Shown: positions 38,644-43,850 of the stretch, piece by piece
Numbering within the stretch: the first letter of the stretch is position 1
Layout: every line of letters starts with the position of its first letter
DNA from: an uncultured Bacteroidales bacterium
Lineage (GTDB): Bacteria > Bacteroidota > Bacteroidia > Bacteroidales > Muribaculaceae
Length of the DNA: 43,850 bases
Assembly: GCA_946412245.1 (NCBI GenBank)
Contig: CAMKGM010000020.1
Span: 1-43,850 of the forward strand
Direction of reading: 5' to 3'
The notes under the pieces: model-generated
Databases searched by the model: none
What the model saw: the letters and a program-made list of their open reading frames with translations, nothing else
What the model was told of the DNA's origin: nothing
Program-made: the position numbers and the translations under genes

Positions 38644-40100
38644 ATGCCATTGAAGTACATAACATCAGCAAAAGCTACGGCAAGGTAAAGGCACTTGACG
38701 ATGTGAGCTTCACGGTGGGCAAGGGCGAGGTGTTTGGCCTCATTGGGCCCGACGGCTCCGGCAAGACCACGATGTTCCGCATCCTCTGCTCACTGCTATG
38801 TCCCGAAGCGGGCTCGGCAACGGTCGACGGGTTTGATGTGGTGCGGAAAATGCGCGAAGTGCGCTGCCGCGTGGGCTACATGCCGGGACGTTTCTCGCTC
38901 TATCAAGACCTCACCGTTGAGGAGAATCTCAAGTTCTTTGCTACCCTTTTCGGTACCACCGTTGAGGAGGGCTATGACAGTATTAAGGCCATTTACTCGC
39001 AAATTGAGCGGTTCAAGGACCGCAAAGCTGGGGCGCTGTCGGGCGGCATGAAACAGAAACTGGCGCTGTCGTGCGCCTTGGTGCACCAGCCGAGTGTACT
39101 CTTTCTTGATGAACCCACCACGGGCGTTGACCCCGTGAGCCGCAAGGAACTATGGGCGATGCTTGGCTCTCTCAAGGAACGAGATATCACCATCGTGGCA
39201 TCAACACCCTACCTTGACGAGGTGCGCTGTTGCGAGCGTGTTGCATTTCTGGACCGGGGAAAGGTGCGCGGCATTGATACCCCCGATAGGATACTCAGCG
39301 AGTTTGCCGATATCTTCAACCCTCCGGGCATTGAGCATGAGAGCGCGGGCAAGGTGGAGAACGAAAATGTCATTGAGGTGGAACACCTGGTAAAGGCATT
39401 CGGTTCATTTCATGCTGTTGACGATATCAGTTTCAGCGTCAAGAAGGGCGAAATCTTCGGCTTTCTTGGAGCCAATGGTGCCGGCAAGACCACGGCCATG
39501 CACATGCTCACCGGGCTGAATCAGCCCACCGCCGGCACGGGGCGAGTGGCGGGATACGATATTCGCACACAGTATGAGCAAATTAAGAAGCACATCGGCT
39601 ATATGTCGCAAAAGTTCTCGCTCTATGAGGACTTGACTGTGGCTGAAAACATTCGCCTCTTTGCAGGCATTTACGGCATGAGTGACGCTGAAATTGCCCG
39701 CAAGACCAACGAATTGCTCGAACAGTTGCAGTTCACAGAGCACAAGAACACCCTGGTCAAAAGCCTACCCTTGGGCTGGAAACAGAAACTCGCCTTCTCG
39801 GTCTCGATTTTTCACGAGCCCGGCGTGGTGTTCCTTGATGAGCCTACAGGTGGCGTAGATCCCGCTACACGCCGCCAGTTTTGGGAACTCATCTACGCCG
39901 CTGCAGCGCGAGGCATCACCGTGTTTGTCACTACTCACTACATGGACGAGGCCGAGTATTGTGACCGCATCTCAATAATGGTAGACGGTAAAATCAAGGC
40001 GATGGGCACCCCCGATGCCTTGAAAAAGGAGTTTAACCAACCCGACATGGACCATGTGTTCACTCACCTGGCGCGTCAGGCAACCCGCTCGGGCGACTAA
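38640..40100 (+). CDS. ABC exporter ATPase with two nucleotide-binding domains (YbhF-like)
   Basis: This 486-residue protein contains two ABC domains in tandem. The first (about 1-235) has Walker A GPDGSGKTT, signature LSGGMKQKL and Walker B VLFLDEPTTGVD. The second (about 243-480) has Walker A GANGAGKTT, the divergent signature LPLGWKQKLAF and Walker B VVFLDEPTGGVD. The same signature difference is known in YbhF-type proteins, so it is a family trait, not damage here. Only the first ATP site would have the usual LSGGQ-like signature. The protein powers the two permeases that follow. It overlaps the adaptor gene by 4 bp and is 14 nt before the next gene. Confidence 0.94.
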   Translation: MNAIEVHNISKSYGKVKALDDVSFTVGKGEVFGLIGPDGSGKTTMFRILCSLLCPEAGSATVDGFDVVRKMREVRCRVGYMPGRFSLYQDLTVEENLKFFATLFGTTVEEGYDSIKAIYSQIERFKDRKAGALSGGMKQKLALSCALVHQPSVLFLDEPTTGVDPVSRKELWAMLGSLKERDITIVASTPYLDEVRCCERVAFLDRGKVRGIDTPDRILSEFADIFNPPGIEHESAGKVENENVIEVEHLVKAFGSFHAVDDISFSVKKGEIFGFLGANGAGKTTAMHMLTGLNQPTAGTGRVAGYDIRTQYEQIKKHIGYMSQKFSLYEDLTVAENIRLFAGIYGMSDAEIARKTNELLEQLQFTEHKNTLVKSLPLGWKQKLAFSVSIFHEPGVVFLDEPTGGVDPATRRQFWELIYAAAARGITVFVTTHYMDEAEYCDRISIMVDGKIKAMGTPDALKKEFNQPDMDHVFTHLARQATRSGD

Positions 40101-40114
40101 AAACAAGAAGCGAT

Positions 40115-41173
40115 ATGAAACAATTCGTCTCATTCATAGTCAAGGAAGCCAAACACATTTTGCGCGACAAGCGCACAATGCTCATTCTCTTTGGTATGCC
40201 GGTGGTGATGATGTTGCTCTTCGGCTTTGCCATCACCAACGATGTGAAGAATGTGCGCACCGTGGCGGTCACCTCGCAGATGGACCACCTGACTCAGGCT
40301 GCACTGGAGCGTCTGAGTCGGTCAGAGTACTTCACCATCACCGCCACCGTCGCCACACCGCAGGAGGCAGAGCAGATGATACGCAGTCAAAAGGCCGATA
40401 TGGCCGTTGTGTTCGCTCCTGATTTTGCCAGCAAGCAGAGTGGGGTTCAATTTATCATAGACGGCTCTGACCCCAACATGGCGCAGCAGTGGATGAACTA
40501 CGCGCAGGGAGTCATCACCAATATGCAGGGTGGTTTAGTCAACACTAAGATGCTCTACAATCCGCAAATGAAATCGGCCTACAACTTCGTACCCGCCATC
40601 ATGGGCATGCTGCTGATGCTCATTTGCGCCATGATGACCTCCATCAGCATAGTCCGTGAGAAGGAGAAAGGTACCATGGAGGTGTTGCTCGTCTCGCCGG
40701 TACGGCCTTTGCTGGTAATCATCGCCAAGGCCATCCCCTATTTGGTGCTTGCCTTTGGCATCCTCATAACTATTCTGCTCATGGCGCACTTTGTGCTGGG
40801 AGTGCCTCTTGCAGGCTCGGTGTTGTGGATTATCGCGGTGAGTGTGCTCTATATTTTGCTCGCCCTGTCGCTGGGCCTGCTCATCTCTAACATTGCTCAG
40901 ACGCAACTGGTGGCGTTGCTGCTCTCGGCTATGGTGTTGCTGATGCCTGTTATCATGCTCTCGGGCATGGTGTTTCCCGTGGAGTCAATGCCTAAAATTC
41001 TGCAATGGGTGGCCGCTGTGGTGCCTCCTCGCTACTACATTGACGCTATGCGCAAACTGATGATTATGGGTGTGGGAATAGGTGAAGTGCTTAAAGAAGT
41101 TGCCATCCTGGCCGGCTTCACAGTCGTTTTCCTCACCATTGCGCTCAAGAAGTTTAATACCCGTTTAGAATAA
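40115..41173 (+). CDS. ABC-2 type transporter permease (YbhS-like), first
   Basis: This 352-residue permease has an N-terminal membrane segment (MLILFGMPVVMMLLFGFAIT), a large extracytoplasmic domain (about 45-170) and five C-terminal segments, including FVPAIMGMLLMLICAMMTSI and LVALLLSAMVLLMPVIMLSG. This is the ABC2_membrane_3 layout. GTMEVLLVSPVRPL is the family's cytoplasmic coupling segment. With the second permease it should form a heterodimer. Substrate is unknown; relatives export drugs or toxic compounds. It is 14 nt after the ATPase gene and 8 nt before the second permease. Confidence 0.92.
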   Translation: MKQFVSFIVKEAKHILRDKRTMLILFGMPVVMMLLFGFAITNDVKNVRTVAVTSQMDHLTQAALERLSRSEYFTITATVATPQEAEQMIRSQKADMAVVFAPDFASKQSGVQFIIDGSDPNMAQQWMNYAQGVITNMQGGLVNTKMLYNPQMKSAYNFVPAIMGMLLMLICAMMTSISIVREKEKGTMEVLLVSPVRPLLVIIAKAIPYLVLAFGILITILLMAHFVLGVPLAGSVLWIIAVSVLYILLALSLGLLISNIAQTQLVALLLSAMVLLMPVIMLSGMVFPVESMPKILQWVAAVVPPRYYIDAMRKLMIMGVGIGEVLKEVAILAGFTVVFLTIALKKFNTRLE

Positions 41174-41181
41174 TTGTGAAT

Positions 41182-42267
41182 ATGACACTCAAATATCTCA
41201 TACAGAAAGAGTTCTTGCAGATTAAACGCAATGCTTTCCTGCCCAAACTCATCGTCATGTTCCCCATCGTGATTATGTGTGTCATTCCCTGGGTCATGCA
41301 GATGGAGGTGAAAAACATTGTGGTAGACGTGGTCGACAACGATCGCTCAACGGGTTCTCAACAACTTGTGCATAGCATCGAGGCCAGCAATTACTTCATT
41401 TTTAACGGGCAGAAAACGACTTACAAGGAAGCTTTGAACGAAATTGAGCGAGGCAAGGCCGATGTGGTGCTGGTCATTCCGCAAGACTTCGCGAAAAATG
41501 TGGCAAAGGGTCTAACGCCCCAGGTGCTCATTGCCGCCAATGCCGTGAACGGCACCAAAGGCGCCATAGGCTCGGCCTATCTGAGCCAAATCGTTATGGC
41601 CAACGCCCTGCCGTCTACGGCTGCCATTCAGTCAAGGGTGTCTACTCTCATGCTCTACAACAAGCATCAAAACTACAAACTCTTCATGATTCCGGCTCTG
41701 CTTGCCATCGTCATGATGCTGATGACGGGATTTTTGCCCACACTCAACATTGTGGGCGAGAAAGAGGCGGGCACCATTGAGCAGATGAATGTCACCCCTG
41801 TGTCGAAGTGGGCTTTTATCCTCTCCAAACTCATCCCTTACTGGCTGATTGCGCTCTTTGTGGTCACGGTGTGCCTCTTGCTTGCCAAACTCATCTATGG
41901 CATCAGTCCTGCCGGCCCGGTGTGGCTCGTGTTCCTGCTTGCCATGCTGCTGGCGCTGTTCTTCTCATCGTTCGGGCTCATCATCTCCAACTACTCCGAC
42001 ACCATGCAGCAGGCTATCTTTGTGATGTGGTTCTTTGTGGTGTGCCTCATGTTGCTCAGCGGCTTGTTCACGCCCACGCGCTCCATGCCTCACTGGGCCT
42101 ACTTGACCACCTACGTCAACCCCATGCACTATTTCATCGATGCCATTCGCACCGTGTTCATTCGCGGTGGCGGCTTCCATGAGATTGCACATCAGGTGTG
42201 GGCCTTGTTGGGGATTGGGCTGATTATGGCGGCTTGGGCCGTGCAAAGCTACAAGAAAAACAGCTAA
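41182..42267 (+). CDS. ABC-2 type transporter permease (YbhR-like), second
   Basis: This 361-residue permease has the same layout as its neighbour: an N-terminal membrane segment (LIVMFPIVIMCVIPWVMQME), a periplasmic domain (about 45-165) and five C-terminal membrane segments. GTIEQMNVTPVSKW is the coupling segment. LLALFFSSFGLIISNYSD and LSGLFTPTRSMPHWAY are also typical. The ATG at 41182 is preferred; an in-frame GTG lies six bases upstream at 41176. It is the last gene of the export operon and converges on the FadL-like gene with only 39 bp between them and no visible terminator. Confidence 0.92.
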   Translation: MTLKYLIQKEFLQIKRNAFLPKLIVMFPIVIMCVIPWVMQMEVKNIVVDVVDNDRSTGSQQLVHSIEASNYFIFNGQKTTYKEALNEIERGKADVVLVIPQDFAKNVAKGLTPQVLIAANAVNGTKGAIGSAYLSQIVMANALPSTAAIQSRVSTLMLYNKHQNYKLFMIPALLAIVMMLMTGFLPTLNIVGEKEAGTIEQMNVTPVSKWAFILSKLIPYWLIALFVVTVCLLLAKLIYGISPAGPVWLVFLLAMLLALFFSSFGLIISNYSDTMQQAIFVMWFFVVCLMLLSGLFTPTRSMPHWAYLTTYVNPMHYFIDAIRTVFIRGGGFHEIAHQVWALLGIGLIMAAWAVQSYKKNS

Positions 42268-42306
42268 TTGCCAAGCCTTTACGCAGCCACTAACCTCTAA
42301 CCTGCA

Positions 42307-43626
42307 TTAGAACTTGTAGTCGATGCCCATACCGAACACCTTGTTGGTGCGCGAGTATATGTCCTGACCGGGCATGGTGGTGCCGTTGTAGCCGGGGTTA
42401 CCGGCGGGTACATTCTTGGTGTAATCGCTGTACATGGTCCAGAAGTAGCCCACATTGATTTTTACGTGCGACGAGAGGTTGATGGCACCGCCCAAACCCA
42501 CTGAGTAGCTATCGCAAGAGAAGGAGGTGTTGCTTTGGTAATCGTCGCTCAGACCGTAGTCGGTGCGTTGTGCGCCGGCGCTCACGGTGAAGGTCTTGTT
42601 GATGTCAAACTCCACACCGGCAAGGAACTCGTGTGTGCCGTGCTTCAGTGCTTTCTGCTTACCCACTTCGCTACCTTCCATGTGAGCCATCTCGGCGTTC
42701 TTGTCGTCAAAGTAGTGATACTCCAGCGTGGCGCGCAGTCTGGGAGTGAACTCATAGCCGGCAGCCACTGCCAGCATGGCGGGAATGTCACTGGGGGTGT
42801 TCACACCGTGCTTGAAGTCGGCCAAGGCACCGGCGGGGTCAACAAGCTCCTTGGTATCATTCTCAATGTTCAGATTGGTCTTGAACTCATATTTCGCTGC
42901 GAGTGTGAGACCTTTGTAGCGGTAGTTCAGACCCAAAATGGGGGTGATACCCCAGCCCGATTGGTCGCAGTCCAGACGCATGTCGATGAGAGGCTGATTA
43001 TTGGCGTTAAGCAATGCTTCAACGTAACCCCACTGATTGCCGTTGAAGTAGTTCATGCGGAAACCGGCGTGACCTGAGAAATGGTCATTGAAGCGATAGG
43101 AGAAACCGAATTGACCGCCAAAGATGTATTGGCGACCCTTCACGGCGCTGTTAATGGTGTACATGTCAGGGGTTACTGTGCCGCCTGTCTGTGCCATGAT
43201 GCCTGCCATCACTTTGCTGTCAAACACCGGCAGACCGCTGTCGAACGAGCACTTGCCGCCGCCGCCAATCACTCCGATGAAACCTTGCACGGCCCAGCGG
43301 TCCTTGCGGTAGGCCGCATAAATCGAAGGCAAAACGGGTGCCGCGGCGTCGCCCTTGTAAAGTTTAGGCTCAGTGCCGAAGAGAGGGAATGAGGCCTCTA
43401 CATTGCGCGTCTGGAAGGCGCTCTGAATGTTGAGTGACAGAGTCCAACCCTCGTCCATCCAGGCTACACCTGCGGGGTTGGTATAGATAGCATCAATTTC
43501 GTGCGAAGCGCCACGCGCCATCATGCGCACGAAAGAGATGTGCTGATTCGTGTTGGTGAGTAAGCCGCCGGCCTGAGCCATGAGGGTGACCAGCAGCAGG
43601 GTTACAGTGAAAGAAATCTTTTTCAT
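42307..43626 (-). CDS. FadL/OmpP1-family outer-membrane transporter
   Basis: This 439-residue protein has a signal peptide (MKKISFTVTLLLVTLMAQAG) and the FadL/OmpP1 features. An N-terminal hatch-like segment includes EIDAIYTNPAGVAWMDEGW (about 43-61), containing the NPAG motif of the family. Many amphipathic strands follow, and the last residue is Phe (GMGIDYKF), the barrel assembly signal. FadL relatives take up long-chain fatty acids or other hydrophobic compounds; the substrate here is unknown. It is monocistronic with a TACATTTG box inside a small dyad upstream. Family assignment is firm. Confidence 0.88.
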   Translation of the reverse strand: MKKISFTVTLLLVTLMAQAGGLLTNTNQHISFVRMMARGASHEIDAIYTNPAGVAWMDEGWTLSLNIQSAFQTRNVEASFPLFGTEPKLYKGDAAAPVLPSIYAAYRKDRWAVQGFIGVIGGGGKCSFDSGLPVFDSKVMAGIMAQTGGTVTPDMYTINSAVKGRQYIFGGQFGFSYRFNDHFSGHAGFRMNYFNGNQWGYVEALLNANNQPLIDMRLDCDQSGWGITPILGLNYRYKGLTLAAKYEFKTNLNIENDTKELVDPAGALADFKHGVNTPSDIPAMLAVAAGYEFTPRLRATLEYHYFDDKNAEMAHMEGSEVGKQKALKHGTHEFLAGVEFDINKTFTVSAGAQRTDYGLSDDYQSNTSFSCDSYSVGLGGAINLSSHVKINVGYFWTMYSDYTKNVPAGNPGYNGTTMPGQDIYSRTNKVFGMGIDYKF

Positions 43627-43660
43627 TTTTAAAATTTTCGTTTAAAACACTTAAAAAAAC

Positions 43661-43679
43661 AGGTGCAAATGTAGCACCT
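43661..43679 (-). promoter_or_regulatory. Promoter -7 box of the FadL-like gene inside a dyad
   Basis: TACATTTG (43673-43666, minus strand) matches TAnnTTTG. AGGTGC (43661-43666) and GCACCT (43674-43679) form a perfect 6-bp dyad around it. A protein bound there would block the promoter. Confidence 0.5.
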
Positions 43680-43733
43680 TTTTCCCATATAATAGCTATA
43701 AAAGGGATTTTTTTGCGATTTTTGGCAAAAAAG

Positions 43734-43765
43734 TTTGGCAGATTCAAAAAATGGTTATAACTTTG
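43734..43765 (+). promoter_or_regulatory. Promoter of the tRNA-Asp gene
   Basis: TTTG (43734-43737) and TAACTTTG (43758-43765) with a 20-nt spacer give a full Bacteroidetes-type promoter. The tRNA begins 33 nt downstream. Confidence 0.75.
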
Positions 43766-43797
43766 CACTCGCAATTGAAAAATTGTGTCTTAGACAC

Positions 43798-43850
43798 GGT
43801 GCGTTAGTTCAGTTGGTTAGAATGCCTGCCTGTCACGCAGGAGGTCGCTG
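43798..43850 (+). tRNA. tRNA-Asp (anticodon GTC), 3' end cut by window edge
   Basis: The first 53 nt of a tRNA are present. The acceptor 5' strand is GGTGCGT. The D-arm contains AGTTGG. The anticodon arm is CCTGC-CTGTCAC-GCAGG (43825-43841), with GTC at 43832-43834, which decodes Asp codons. The variable region follows and the sequence ends before the T-arm. Further tRNAs may follow outside the window. Confidence 0.93.

Overview
The window is chromosomal DNA from a Bacteroidales bacterium, probably a gut Prevotella or Muribaculaceae relative; the genus is inferred. The evidence is the Bacteroidetes-type promoters (a TAnnTTTG -7 box, sometimes with TTG/TTTG about 19-20 nt upstream), families typical of the phylum (DUF4294, DUF4332, secreted proteins with C-terminal dockerin repeats, a long NagB-like/PIG-L fusion, a YbhF-like double ATPase), and typical Bacteroidales housekeeping proteins. 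Almost all of it is tightly packed core genome. The accessory material is a DUF4143 ATPase module near the left end, a MITE-like palindromic element, a broken Bro-N phage-type gene and several short repeat arrays.

Left part (1-8.2 kb): the 5' two thirds of metG run off the left edge. Upstream of it lies an AAA ATPase gene (1250-2596) flanked by 41-bp direct repeats, with a leader built of 34-bp tandem repeats. Next come a hypothetical gene with in-frame 24-bp repeats, a DUF4294 exported protein and a small outer-membrane barrel, all on the minus strand. A 183-bp inverted-repeat element and an 828-residue secreted modular protein with a dockerin end follow.

Middle (8.3-29.3 kb): a plus-strand operon holds an RNA methyltransferase, purD, a membrane protein and pdxB, and converges on rnr at a strong shared hairpin. 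rnr lies 15 nt downstream of a NagB-like/PIG-L fusion whose deaminase catalytic residues are lost, whereas a fully canonical nagB lies 5 kb away. gltX, a barrel protein and waaA form a minus-strand unit. surE and nagB diverge. A U32-family gene is translationally coupled to a small exported dockerin protein. cmk, ispH and a DUF3298-like membrane-anchored protein form a plus-strand unit, followed by a Bro-N pseudogene and a foldback sequence.

Right part (29.5-43.85 kb): a WalJ-like MBL hydrolase and an RsmI-like methyltransferase (TTG start) are divergent from a plus-strand run of phoH, an exported rhodanese/MBL fusion, recF, a DUF721 gene and a thioesterase. An AraC-type regulator is divergent from a complete export operon (TolC, HlyD-like lipoprotein, double-NBD ATPase, two ABC-2 permeases). 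The intergenic region carries repeats placed as expected for an AraC operator. A FadL/OmpP1-family porin follows, and the window ends inside a tRNA-Asp gene.

No CRISPR array, rRNA, prophage, transposase or obvious complete new defence system is visible. The observations most worth following are the ATPase module with its split terminator and repeat leader, the catalytically degenerate NagB-PIG-L fusion, the exported rhodanese-MBL fusion, the dockerin/U32 coupling and the AraC operator layout.
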